Shown piece by piece: positions 1 to 11,339 of a DNA stretch of 21,746 nt; the first letter of the stretch is position 1; every line of letters starts with the position of its first letter. Source of the DNA: Eimeria necatrix (Eukaryota; Apicomplexa; Conoidasida; Eucoccidiorida; Eimeriidae); the NCBI RefSeq assembly GCF_000499385.1, contig NW_013654522.1, positions 1 to 21,746 on the forward strand, read 5' to 3'. The notes below the pieces were generated by a model. The model saw nothing but the letters and a program-made list of their open reading frames with translations, ran no database searches and had not been told where the DNA came from. The position numbers and the translations under genes are program-made.

Positions 1-29
1 ATTGTAAGAAATAGAACAACGGTCATGTT

Positions 30-440
30 ATTCATTTTCTGAGATTGCTCGTCTACATGCACGTTGTCGAAAACGATGTTCGTGAATTTTCACCATGTGA
101 ACAGAACGTAGAATGCGCATCACGTTCGCTTCCCTAGCTCAGTGCTACACGCGTTAAGCTCTACGGAGAGCTGAGCCGTGAAACTATGTGCAACACTACA
201 TTGGTCGCTGCCTAAAAATGCTCATCTTCGCACGCGCACGAAGGTGCCGAACTGAAGCGTTCACATGCATTTCATCGTGTGTCATGCAATGCATGCGTGT
301 AGGCAGTCTGCAAACAACGGTCAACGACGCATCGACTGAGACATCTCAACGCTGCTGAGCTGTGTCGGCAAGCGTGATGTGGAGGACTCGACATTCTGGC
401 TGCATCGTTGTGCTGCTGCATCTTCACTTCAATCTCCACA
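30..440 (+). repeat. Diverged direct repeat, left copy (R1a)
   Basis: This stretch matches 990-1395 in the same orientation. Collinear blocks include GAACGTAGA followed by GCGCATCACGTT (from 104 and from 1057), a GCCGAACTGAAGC block (246 and 1228) and TCTGGCTG (395 and 1344). The offset drifts between about 949 and 990 bp because of small indels. Identity is high only in patches, so the copies are old. Positions 291-307 carry GCATGCGTGT followed by AGGCAG, nearly the same as the front motif of the repeat copies at 11628, 12418 and 14177, and the upstream flank also resembles them. I infer that R1 is a relic of that same family. There is no coding signal. Confidence 0.6.
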
Positions 441-989
441 CGAAACTGCTGAGATTGTGTGCTGTCTGCAACATGTTTCTCAGGCGATGTCATATGCCAG
501 ACAGACTAGACATTGTGGGGAATGCAAAGCGTTGCACGCGCAGTGCGCCTTGTGAATCGACGGCGTTTTGCACTGGGCGGGTATGCACCAGGTCAGCAGA
601 CGCAAGTGTTTTTGCGTGTTTTGGGTCGAAAGGAACATCATATTAGGTCAGCGTGTTTAGCTAGAGGGAGGCAAAAGAGTCTGTGTTTCTCCGTTGAGAA
701 CCTGGTCGCATTGAATGGGGTGGGGTGGCTTTGTTTGTGCGAATGTGGGATGCTGTTAGCTGCTAGGAACGCACACGAAGGGAATGCTGCAGCGCCACTT
801 CACGTTTGCGGCATTCGTCTAACGCTTGCTGCCTGTGCTTTGTGAATCAAAATCAGCTCAGCAAAGCATGCTTGGCGTGAGCGCGAGAATAGTCGTGCTT
901 GTAGCACACATCAGTACATTAAATAGTGCTGCCCATCTTGTTTATAACGGAGGACCTGTGCTGTAAGCAGGACGTCACACGCCGTTAGT
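441..989. other. Non-coding interval, nothing recognised
   Basis: Overlapping open frames of 94 codons (362-646) and 110 codons (513-845) cover part of this stretch on the plus strand. Both are rich in Cys, Arg and Ser without recognisable domains, and they look like chance frames. It would be the remainder of the left repeat unit if R1 has a period of about 950-990 bp, but I see no convincing match to the corresponding part downstream of 1395. Confidence 0.4.
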
Positions 990-1395
990 GTGAGTAATTA
1001 TCTGAAATTGTTTTTTGTGCATGCTTCGGATCCAAGACAATGGTTGGGTATTTCTAGAACGTAGACGGCGCATCACGTTTGTTCCGCTAGCTCTGTTCGT
1101 CAAGCGTCTCGTTCTGCTGGACCTGAAACCTGAAATCATGACGCACAAAAAAAGTTATAGCTTAATCCACTGAAACACTAAGGTGGCTGTTGCCTCAAAG
1201 TTTTCGTCTTTGCCTGTGCGTGAAGTTGCCGAACTGAAGCTTCGACATTCATCTCTATTCACTTCTGTGCACTTCAGTAGTGCATACAGACCATGGAAAT
1301 AGCAATATCTAGTGTTCTTTGTGGCCTGATATCTGCTCTGGACTCTGGCTGAAGCAACGTTGTTCTGCTTGCCCAGTAGTTGTTTCCTTCAATTT
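990..1395 (+). repeat. Diverged direct repeat, right copy (R1b)
   Basis: Partner of the copy at 30-440. The clearest stretch is 1198-1295, where GCCTCAAAG, GTGCGTGAAGTTGCC and GAACTGAAGC follow one another in the same order as at 212-310. Upstream, TATCTGAAATTG (about 1000) parallels TTTCTGAGATTG (about 37). A short fragment at about 14895-14960 (ATCTGAGATATAC, then TATTTCTGGACGTAGACG) resembles the first 70 bases of this copy. It lies about 760 bp after the front motif at 14177, the same spacing as between the motif at 291 and position 1057. That spacing match supports, without proving, a common unit. Confidence 0.6.
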
Positions 1396-2809
1396 TGTGT
1401 CTGTTGTATTTCTTCATAGCTCTGCTTTAAATGAATGATCGTGAAAAAGCTAAAGGAGAGCTCCGGAAATCTGAATTACAACTTCCGCGAGAATCCTCAA
1501 CTTTTGTACTGACGCTCAGCAGCAACAAGCAATTGCCACTTAACAGCTGCTAGGGACTGGCTAGGAGAAAGTCTGTTCATAGTGGCATTTGCTCCTGTAG
1601 AACTGCAGAAGCGCGTTCGTGTGAGGCTATTGCCAGCGACCGTATGCAGTTCGACATTTTGGTTTTGAAGTAATAGTCGGAACGTGTGGCAACAAAAACG
1701 ATGTTTTGCAAGAGATCCTGCTGCCCGTCTTACTGTGTGCGCCTTTTGTGTGACTCTAGTGAGGCATTTTGTGGAGTACGTTTGAAGGTGAGAGAAAGGT
1801 CGTGGTCTGTGTGCAGCAATAAGGGCATTGTCAAGCAAGTATTTAGCAGCATGGAACCAAGAAGAGCGCGCCTATTTGACTGGCACGTCAGACGATAAGA
1901 TGTCCTTACTTGTGCTTGAGCATGTAATTATGAACTAGTGTACACTCTTCTTGCACACTTATTGCGCCAATGTGAGCACCGGGGTAGCAGGGTGCAGCGA
2001 CGCTGTGCACTCTGTGACTGGTGTCGGAAGACAATTTTGGTAGAGTCAGCAGGGCAAGACAGGTCTTATTTTCAAGGGGCATGCTGCACGTTTTAGAGGA
2101 AACGTACGAAACGGGCGTAGTTTTGGTGCTGTCCTAATGACCTGAATAGAGTCGCAGACTTAAAGCTGAACCTATATTGAGACCAAGCAGACCAAGCAGC
2201 ACTTTGCAAGTCCTTTACAAGATATCGACGTATTCTATTCTATCAGAAGTGTTTGCACAAAGCTGCAATACATGAGTGTAACCCTGTGAGTAGTAACAGT
2301 GATTGTTACAACGCCACCGGATATTTATGTTATTTCAAGAAGGAAAAGTGCGGGCACATTTTCTGGGAGTGTTTGTGCTTGACATCCTGACAGCATAGTC
2401 TGCTGTTTCGCACAACCGTGTGCGCAATTTCATGACAGGTGCAGGGCGAAGGCGTTCCTGGTTACGTCTTCAGGTTGTGCGCTACGCATTGAACGCTCTC
2501 AAGCACCTTGCTAGCACACAATTCGCAAAGCGTGCAGTTCATACCTTTCAGTTGATAATAGAATTTGTCTTGCTCTCAGCGACAGCAAAAGTGATCTTCG
2601 TATTCCGCTGGAGTCGAAACGGCTTCACGCTAACTGTAGTAGACAGACAGTTGCTGATCAATAAAACTGTACGCGCTAGATTTGTTCGTTGTTGGCGCTG
2701 GGCGTTGATTTTCTTTCTTGAACGAATTTAGTCGTAAGACAGCAAGGCGCTTCAGCGTTCGAATATATTTGCATGGCGAGATATGCTTACGTGAAAACTG
2801 CATGTACAA
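1396..2809. other. Non-coding interval, nothing recognised
   Basis: There is no gene, RNA or mobile-element hallmark here. Open frames of 113 codons (minus strand, 1497-1838) and 103 codons (plus strand, 2420-2731) have no recognisable motifs and are within chance expectation. The only local structure is a 9-bp perfect tandem duplication, GACCAAGCA twice, at 2181-2198. Confidence 0.5.
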
Positions 2810-3301
2810 ATGTGGCAAGCAAAGATAATAAATAACATCATCACGGCAAAAAGGCGGTATTCAAAACGAATTAAATGGCAAATATCCGTAGTGGGAGGTT
2901 CCAACGCTGCACGTGCTTTTTATGATTCAACCGTGAATTATTGGGAAGGTACACGAACGTTGTGTCATTTCGTCCCCGAAAATAGTGTTAGCAAAGCAAT
3001 CGTCGGCATGTTTCTATCTAGGACCTTCTTAAAAGATTTCTGTCGGGATAACGTTTATTTCATGTTCTGCAAACGGATCGCAACATGGGCTCACATGGGC
3101 TCGGTCGATATTGTACTTTACAATTGGTCAGAAGTCAGAGCGGCCATCGTTTTATGCCACTCTGTTTACTGCTCCATTGTCCCGGTAAACGAAGCTGTCT
3201 ACCTAACGAATCGGTGCCTATGCATTTCAGAAAGTGCCAACCACGCAGGGAACATTTTCTCCCACCTTGTGTGTCGGCGGAGGAGCTACAGAAAAGGATA
3301 A
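2810..3301 (+). other. Orphan open reading frame, 163 codons, doubtful
   Basis: Second-longest open frame in the window. The predicted protein starts with a basic segment, then a hydrophobic beta-like run leading to VVGGSNAARAF at residues 27-37, and later HMGSVDIVLYNWSEVR at about 95-110. A GGSN turn after a hydrophobic strand, plus a later hydrophobic strand ending in N and polar residues, is vaguely like blocks I and III of SGNH-type hydrolases, which also occur in some retrotransposon-encoded esterase domains. No catalytic Asp-His pair can be placed and the remainder is not recognisable. A second frame (3085-3327) overlaps its 3' part and ends in VSAEELQKRIKAADSLSE. By hand estimate, about 0.2 frames this long are expected by chance. 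I treat it as probably non-coding. Confidence 0.12.
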
Positions 3302-3327
3302 AAGCGGCAGATTCTCTGAGCGAATGA

Positions 3328-6300
3328 TTCAGTTAAGGCGATTTGACGTTAATTACCACCTTACAATTGCTTGTATAATGGGCCATGGTGCTATCCGGTA
3401 TACATAATCGCATGCAACTGCCTGAGTTGAGTTGAACCTTTTGTATTTCTTTCCGAGCTCATGAACTGACAAATACTACGATTGCTGGTCGCTTAGTGAC
3501 CTGCGTTATTTTCTAGACCCTCACGGCACGCATTTCTTCCTCCGCCTCTCAGAAGATCAAAGCCTTCTTTGCTTAAGCTATCATATGTTTCAGTGTACCT
3601 ACGTGACTGGGTTCGTCCATTCCCCGAAATGTGATTCATCCTATTCCGCCTGATAGCCATCTGAAGAAATACAAAGATATCATACCATCATGTCGATACT
3701 CAAATATAGCGATTCCAGGCTGCGATGAACAGCAAGTGTTTGGAATACTGTTCCAGCCGGCAACCCTGGGCTCGCAAGAGATTGACTGTCACTTTATGAT
3801 AGAAACTTCTCTCAGAATGGAAATGCCGCATTGTCTAGGTTCTTGCTAACAGCGTTCAATGCTGGTGATTTTGTGATAAACTGGTAATCTGGTTTGTAGC
3901 AATAGTGACTAACCAAATTGCAGCTCGCGTGGAGAAATGGATACACTTTTACGTTCTTTGCTGCTTTTCACGTACAGCAACTAGAATCCTTAGTAAGACT
4001 AGAAGCTTCGAATGTCGCCGGACTTTTGTCGCATTAAATATCGAAAAACGCACTCGTGTTCATCCGTTCTGTTCTTCTTAGTGGTTCCCTGCTAGCGAAT
4101 AGAGCAAGGCGCCTTTGCTCAGCAGCTATGTAGTTACAGGATGTATTTGTGCCTCAAGCCGCTCTACACGATAGTTGAGCGACGTTCGGCGCACCCACTT
4201 TCCCCGAATACTCTAGCACTGCACTCTTTGACGAATGTTGGATTAGTTTAGTGTTTTGACATAATAGGCAGTTGTGTTGCGAACTGAGTTTCTTTACATT
4301 TTCAACTGCCATTAAACTTTTTCATCACTTGTAATTTTCCCCCAAAGTACACTAGAGAGGCTTGCCCTCAAAAATCATTTCAGATACTGCGTTCCCTTTC
4401 CCGCCTTACCATTTGCAATCTGGAAAGCTAGAAACAATGCTACCATGCTGCCTGTGGCTAAAGGAAGGTCTTTAGAAAGTTTAGCAGATGTCATGCGAAT
4501 GTTTGGAGGCCCTTACAAACATTTTCAGATTTATCGTTGCAGCATTGGCGTGCTCACGCTCAGATTTGGAGACCTTTTGCCGCCTCTTCAACCACTGGTG
4601 CAAAGTTCCAGGACGTTTTGCAAAGGCAAGCAAATTTCAGGTGTGCTTTCTGTGGTTCAACTTGCTTGCTCATGAGGCCTTTTCTTTTCAGTTCAGAAGA
4701 GTTCAAGGTATCACGTCTAGCACGTTGAACACGCGAATCATTCCACGTAATGAAGTGACGCATACCAAGGGAGAAAGGCAATTTATTAATAATGTAACAA
4801 CATTAGAAATTTTGTCTTCCGATATGCAAGTCCCAAATAGCAGAGTAGTCTCCACATCGTCTACATTTAATCATCCTGGATTGTGTTGTTTACATGGCCC
4901 TGAAAATCTGCATTTCAGGGCAGCTTAGAGCCACGCAAAATTGTGACGCTAAAACATCAAGTGTTTTCATCAGCAAAACCAACATGGGAGACTCCATTCT
5001 TCAAGAAATTTCTCGCACGTTCCTTCATTGCGCTTTTGCCCGCAGGCTAGCGAACCGACTGCATATGTGGTTGCTGACCCAAAGAGGTTCTTACTGCGTA
5101 AATTACTGTTCACTGATTGTGGTTCTGAACTTGTATGCATATTGGAATACTACAATATGCAAAACAAATTAACTCACCAACGCATGCAAACTTGTAATCA
5201 CAAATAAATGGACGTGGTTGCATCTAGCTTGGCCATGGGTAAGAGCGCTTTGAAGCCAGATACCTGGTACAGTTGATTTGAACGGTTTTCCGGCATGTAG
5301 GGTCACTGCGTCAAATGCAGCGTGCCGTGTTATGGCTTCAATATTAATATCGAGCGTTCTAAGACATCGCACAACGCAAGAAGGCAACAACAGATCGTGA
5401 GTGCACCGTGCCACAATAGTTGTCTATCACTCAATTGTTCTTTTTAGAGTGATTGGCGTACCCGGCAACACAATGTGCATGCGGCGAAAATGTGGGTTGA
5501 CTGCTGGCTGCTGCCGTGAAGGGAAGTATTAACCGCGAAGCTAGGACATCTTCTACATAGCAAATTAGCGGAAAACGTGCAGTTTAGTCAATGTTGATAG
5601 TAGCAGTGCAGTTCTATGGTATTTCCGGGGAAATGCTTGCAGTGCCTGTATCCAAGTTTTCCTTTCGTGTTTTCCAGAACTAGCACCTGATTTGCGCGGA
5701 AAAACGCTTTGAAATTTCAGGGGGGCTGTATACAGTATGCGTGCGTTGTGGTGTGCTGAATGTTTTCCTTTAAAGCAAGGCGTTTCGCTTGAGCTTAGGT
5801 ACACCACATTTTAGTCTGATGGCGATCATCTCCTATAGCCTCGTTCTTCCCCTTAGTTCTGCGACTGGGCAGTGGCCTCAAGCTGTATACGTAGCATACA
5901 GTATTGGCAGCAGCAGAAAAAGATGCAAAGGCAGCATCAAATAATAGCGGCTTCTTTCTATCAGGGGCGATCCGTGAAATAGATTAGACCCTCGGCTAGA
6001 GCTCTCTTTTGTTACAGTTCTACTGCCATAACCTTCAGGTGCTATTTTAAATTGTATACGTTGTGTGAGTTTCTAGATTGTGCGTCATTCGGTGATCGAT
6101 GGACCGTTCATATTTAAGAGCAGGAGACACCTTAATTTCGAAATCAAGAATGAGGGGAAAAGCTACTTATTAGGACATGTGATGCCACATACTGCGCAAA
6201 CGAAATACCTGGAGCGCTAAAGACTTGGAGAGAAACAGAAAAAGCCCCACTAGTTTCCAGCAATCGGCATTCTCGTCAATCGCATCTGACACCAGCTCTG

Positions 6301-6335
6301 CCAACTATATGTAAGCAAGTCCACATGCGTAAGGA
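3328..6335. other. Non-coding interval, nothing recognised
   Basis: This stretch carries no supported gene. The longest frame is 146 codons (plus strand, 4488-4928), overlapped by other frames and without a motif I know. A 9-bp perfect inverted repeat, GCCCTGAAA with TTTCAGGGC around a 7-base loop, lies at 4897-4921, about what one would expect once by chance in a window this size. Runs of A/T and G/C alternate without islands or microsatellites. I found no copy of the flanking repeat families by eye. Confidence 0.5.
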
Positions 6336-6737
6336 ATGCTTGCATTTTCCTCTCAACCACCTTCAAATATGTGTGAAAAATTGTTAGGGAATCGCCGCAA
6401 GATTTTACTGTGTGAAAATGTCTTAGCATCGACAACTCGACGAAGAAAAAGGGTTTGCAACGGCGCTGCAGCTGGCCAATGTTCATTCAACAGCAAGGCT
6501 TGCAACCAAAAGCAAATAAGTGAAGCAAATACAAAGCCGCCGTTCATTCAGGTGACGCGGAATGCTTGCACATCGGGAAACGCTTTTGAGGTTGCTCAGG
6601 CATACAGAAGAATGCAGAAAGATCCTGCTGCTTACATTTTACAGCAGACGGTGACAATGTCAGTGAAGCAGGTCGAAGGGACACGATTACAGAACCACTT
6701 AAACGTCAGAATGCAACAGAAACTTTCTATGCTCTAG
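6336..6737 (+). other. Orphan open reading frame, 133 codons, doubtful
   Basis: The predicted product is basic and Gln/Asn/Lys-rich. Its C-terminal third (FEVAQAYRRMQKDPAAYI, then a Gln- and Val-rich run ending in KLSML) looks more protein-like than most frames here and could form helices. There is no known domain, signal peptide or membrane segment, and the N-terminal half carries an RRRKR basic cluster. The minus strand opposite (6250-6486 and 6353-6547) is also open, which is usual for chance frames. No neighbouring exon, splice context or repeat copy supports it. A real terminal exon is possible but unproven. Confidence 0.1.
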
Positions 6738-9476
6738 AGAGATGTAGCTGTACGTGGTGTGCGGTAACCCAGTCCGTAAGCGAAATGCTGCTCAATTCTT
6801 AGCCACGAGCATGCCATTTGCTTGAAGTGGGAACATTTTGGCGATTACCTGTTATTTCGGAGAATGTATTGAAGCTGCCTAATTTGATGCATTGACACAA
6901 ACCGCTGCGAATCAAGCATCGTGGGATAACAAGAGTGTGCTGCGATTGTAATAGTGCTCATGAAAACGCAATTCCTATTGTTTTTGCTTTTTGCCTGTAT
7001 CAGCAGTAACTCCTCCAAAATGTGAAGAATGTCGCACTTCTTTTTTTTTGTTCAAGATAGTGCGTTTCAAGGCGTATACTCCTGAACTCATGTGAAAATT
7101 ACACTCATCAATTTTTGTGGGCTAGTTGTTCTTGAGATTGCACGTTGCCAACTGGCTTTATACATATTTTTGCAGCATGTAGCCGCTTAACTTGGGTGTG
7201 AAATACGGTCCGGCAACACCACGTTCAACGAATACTTAGGTCACGTGCTCTTCTCGTGATACTACCAAAATATACTCCTGTTGATAGTGAGACGGCACAG
7301 AGCGAGGAGAAGAAGTAGCCGCGTGCACCCTGCAAATGCAAAAACGTTAAGGACATGCCCAGCGATTTGACAGATGTGGCAAGTGGCTAACTACTCTTAG
7401 CTAGACGCATGGAATTCATATTCGCTAATGAGCTTCTGATCCATTTGTCCAGAAAACACCTATTTTTGTTGAACATGGAGCGACACGTGGATAGGCGGCA
7501 AGGCTCTGCATCAAATTAGTGCTTTAACCTACATGTCGCCTTCGCTAATCTTTTGGGCGTGCAGATGACAAGCATCACATAAATCAAATACTTTTCTTTA
7601 CTGTCAATTAAGGGACATGAAAACATATCTTCGCGCTCTAACAAACAGGTCTGTTTTAGCGGCCTACTGATATTGTTTAGTTGGTGCTCTAAAGAGCAGA
7701 GGAAGGCCTGTGAAAGTAGACTTAGCCGAACCTACGAACAAATCACAGAAGCATTTAAAAAACCTGGACTTTAGGACCAAAGGTGTGGAGATAACAAGAC
7801 AAATCCTGAAACACGCTTCCCACGGTGCAACGGCAACTGCCGGCTACAGAAAGATATTAAATCAATGCAATGCAGCTAGAACAAACTCGTTAATAAAGCA
7901 AAGGTTACCACTATGCTCGTAGGCAAGCAAACCTTAGAACAAGAAAATTTATCTTATAAGCACCCGTCAATCTGCCAGAAGGGCCACACCGCATGTTGCT
8001 GACCGAGCATGAACTGTTTTGTGTCAGCTTTCTTGATGCTAACCAGGCTGTGGGCTCTTCTCTGAAAAACTTTCGATTAGTGCTTTCTCGCGAAAACCAC
8101 AAAAGCATGATTACACAATATATGTGAATTGGCGATGCTTGGTCACGCTTTCAATCAATTATCCACAGAGCAGATGGATGAGCATAGTGCACATGACGTT
8201 TGCAGAAAATCACAAGTACACACATCATAAATCCTTCCACCAGCGCGCTGATACTTCAGTTTCATGCCTGATGAACACAGGCTGTGCGCAGCTGAATGCA
8301 TCTTTTTTGATGTTTCAAATTAGGCCTACAACATAAACGATTTCACTCATCTTAAAGTTCCGTGTCTGCATCATCTGTTCCGTTGCATTGTTCTTCTCTA
8401 TACGTTCAAACAGAGTAAGCACGGTCTAGAAAGAACAGTAAGCTATTTATTGAGTACGTTGTGTCAACCATTTGGAAGGGAGTATGCTTTGCTCATTGCG
8501 CACAGGGTTTCCGTTATTGCAAACCGTTGTATGTTGTTTTGCAGATTACTAAAATCAGTGTAGCTCAGGCTTCTGTTTTTGTCCTTGTATGCCGCTTTCA
8601 GACAAATTCTTTCCTCCAAAGTGATATGCGCATTGTGTGATCTGTCGCCGAGCTTTAGCGTCTTGAGCATCGCCTGGTTTCCTCGATTCGCGCTGGGTTG
8701 CGTTAATGTTCATGCTTTTAATTTTCCAGAAGATCCCTGCTAACATGTTAAGCAAAGTAGTGCTTTAAAGAAGGCCAAACGATGACTCATTTTAGAATCG
8801 CAACATGTGAATGTAATGAGCTTCACTGATAAGGGTTGAGGATTCGCCATAATGGCCACAAGCCGTTTCGTCTCCCGTATCACTGCAAATGTCTGCGTTA
8901 ACAACGAAGCGAAACTTTTATTTTGCTTGAAAACCCGATACCACATCACAGCCTGCGAGCATCTGAAGTGCAATCTCCTCAGATAAAATGCAGTAAAGTG
9001 CTGGAGCGAATTGAAAATTAGTGTTTCGACTTTAATGTTTCTAGGAAATGTGGACGGCTCAGGTGGTGCGCGGTTGCAGATTCCAGATATCCTGTGTAAC
9101 GCCTTGTTTCATGCGTGTACTTTTGCAACTAGCAGAAATATAACTTTGCACAATAACTGGTGCAAGCCTCAGTTTTGTGTGGCTGCTAGAAGATGTGCGC
9201 TGGCGCATATTGTTAATCACGTAGATTCACCATCTGTTTCGTAGGTCACGATGATTTGCTACTTATGCATTTCTGGGAAAAGTTTTCTTGGCTTTCGTTT
9301 TAAAGTGAAAACGATTTCGTGATGCGGGGCGAAGTTTGACAGCAGCGTTTCCGATTCAAGTGCTGCAGAGCTGCATTTATTTTGCTGGAAGGCTTGCAGT
9401 TGATCTCAACATGGAAAAAGCAATGTCAGAGCCCGTGGAGCAGTGGACGCCAGTGTACCTTCAAAGGATGCAATGA
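6738..9476. other. Non-coding interval, nothing recognised
   Basis: There are only short scattered frames of 77 codons or fewer, for example 7710-7922 (70 codons, Lys-rich) and 9011-9244 (77 codons). The one low-complexity feature is a run of nine T at 7041-7049. No repeat-family copy, RNA gene or transposon terminus was found by eye. Confidence 0.5.
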
Positions 9477-9998
9477 TCACTGGCTGCTACGTATGTGCAA
9501 AGGCAGCTGATCAGCGTATGTTTTAGCAGATCCACGTTCCTGAAAAAAAAGCAGAACAAGCGTCATCGACTGCTTGCAGAGGCAAAGTGCAACAGCGATT
9601 TTGCATGTGTTGGCTGGGTGCTTCTCCAAATTTCCTGAAGTGCTAAAATCTTTCGAAAGCCAAGCATTGCTCACATTTTGTGTCAGACCGATTTGCGTAA
9701 AACTTCTGCGAATCATTCTGATGTTCTGACTACCATGGTATTTGCACTCGCATGAAAGGCTGTGCGCTGTTCTGTTGTTGGGCTGAATGACAGTTTTGTA
9801 GACACCAGGTCTAGTATGGAGGCAACGTAAAAGCGGACGCACTATAATAACATGCCTATAATGATGAACTATTCGACGCCTAGTAATGAGATCAAAAGAG
9901 CGACTGTAATTTACTGCACGTTCTGTTGTTATCGTGCCGCTTGCTGACCTGGCGAACGTCAGCAGGCACCTACAGCAACTCGGTGTCAAATATTGCAA
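9477..9998 (-). other. Orphan open reading frame, 173 codons, doubtful
   Basis: Longest open frame in the window. The product is rich in Cys, Arg, Ser and Thr in a random-looking mixture, with no hydrophobic core pattern, repeats or motif that I can name. Its 5' end overlaps by six bases the start of a plus-strand frame of 121 codons (9993-10358), whose product is also unrecognised. About 0.1-0.2 frames of this length are expected by chance under a simple stop-density estimate, so length alone is weak evidence. No promoter, splice site or poly(A) signal stands out. Confidence 0.1.
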
Positions 9999-11339
9999 AT
10001 ATCAGATGGTCTCGTCGGTTTTGACAACTATTCTGACGGCCTCGTACCGCCTGGTTATTGTTTCGTGGAAGTGTTGTCTCAGGAAAAGGCTGCGAGTTTT
10101 CGAATACAGACAGGCGCTGCAGTGAATGTGCGCGTGATAGCACATGAAATATCTGCGTGCCTTCTCAACGTCAGAGGTAATTCCAAAAGCACGCATCGAT
10201 GGGCCCCTTCGTCGCATAGATATCTATTTTATCTGCAGCAAGTTAAATGTCAATATGAAAGTTCGCAATGCTTTGACAGCTCCAGGCAACTGCCTGCGCG
10301 AGCTTTGTCCTGCAATAAGTGCTCGACACTAAAATTAAACGGCTACGCTAACATATGAGGCGGTTGCGGGCAGCTCCATCGTTTTTGACACAGAGGAAAG
10401 TGGAAGAACCAGTGCATGCATTTCTTGTTATTGCAAACGGCTGATAGAAACTGGATCGCCTCCGGAGAAAGCGACCTGATGCAACATATGCCTCTTTGCT
10501 CAGAATGTCCTTTAAAAGATATTTGAATGTAAAATGTATGAAGGAAACCTCTGCCTTTAAAATGCATGGCAGTGTAAAAGCCGACAAAATCCGTTCGCTA
10601 ACTACTGCGCTTTGTTAGTGTGCGTTCTATGAATGCGCGAAGCTTTGTTCCCACAAACATGATTCGTTCATATGTGCAGTTCTTAAAAGTACCATTTTCC
10701 CCGCCGAAGCACAAGCTTTGTGCTACCATCTGCTGCGCACATACAGTCAGCTTAGGTCTTTCCAAGTAAGATACTATCGCACAATTGTCTACGCGATATA
10801 TGTTTTCCTGTATCTTTGAGAAGCTTTGCGAATGCCACAGCGAGCCTTTGGTTTCATGATTATCACTATGCTTTGAAAAGCCTTAAGCTATGCTTTCCAA
10901 AACGGTTTTGGATAATTTTCGTAGGTATTTTCGGCCGTATGTCATTGTATCAGCGTTAGCGCAGGACATGCCGAATGCAGCACTTTTGCTTCAGATGTGG
11001 CTCGCACCCCAGATGTGTGAGCTATTTGGTTTCGCCATAAAGCTGTGCCTAGATCCTCGTCTTTGATTTACATGTAAGACTTTGTGTTGGTTGGTGCTGC
11101 TGCGTGCTTATCTGGGGCTTCTGTTCGCAATTCCTCTGCGACAATCATCTGCGCGTTCGCGCATCCGCTGGCAAAATGCATGCTCTACTCAAGTACTGTT
11201 TGCTTGGCCTTCCACGGTGAAAGGGCTTCCGGTTATGCGATTGAAGTAGCACAAGGTGCTTCTAGCACGTAAGACGCCCTGCACTTTGTGCTGAGGGCAG
11301 AATACAAAGAAAATGCTAAAGCTTATTTCCGAAATCAGA
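9999..11339. other. Non-coding interval, nothing recognised
   Basis: This interval contains the 121-codon frame at 9993-10358 and minus-strand frames of 79 and 74 codons near 10345-10587. All are unrecognised and overlapped by other frames. No repeat copy could be assigned. The recognisable repeat array starts just to the right. Confidence 0.45.

Noticed and set aside
362..845. Overlapping 94- and 110-codon frames as a possible gene
   Set aside because: Composition is random-like, no domain is visible, and the partner repeat copy at 990-1395 and beyond does not keep the frames.
2181..2198. 9-bp direct duplication GACCAAGCA, considered as a target-site duplication
   Set aside because: The two copies are adjacent with nothing between them, so there is no inserted element; a slippage event explains it.
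3605..3625. GGGTTCGTCC then ATTCCCC, resembling a tRNA T-arm
   Set aside because: No acceptor, D or anticodon arm can be folded at the right distance upstream, and the T-loop lacks the usual length and closing pairs.
4897..4921. Perfect 9-bp inverted repeat with a 7-base loop
   Set aside because: About one such hairpin is expected by chance in a 21.7-kb window; no T-run or other context makes it a terminator.
9056..9070. GGCTCAGGTGGTG resembling GCGCTCAGGTGATG of the tandem unit
   Set aside because: Isolated match at about 6.3 periods from U0 with no collinear flanking blocks; matches of ten bases are expected many times by chance.
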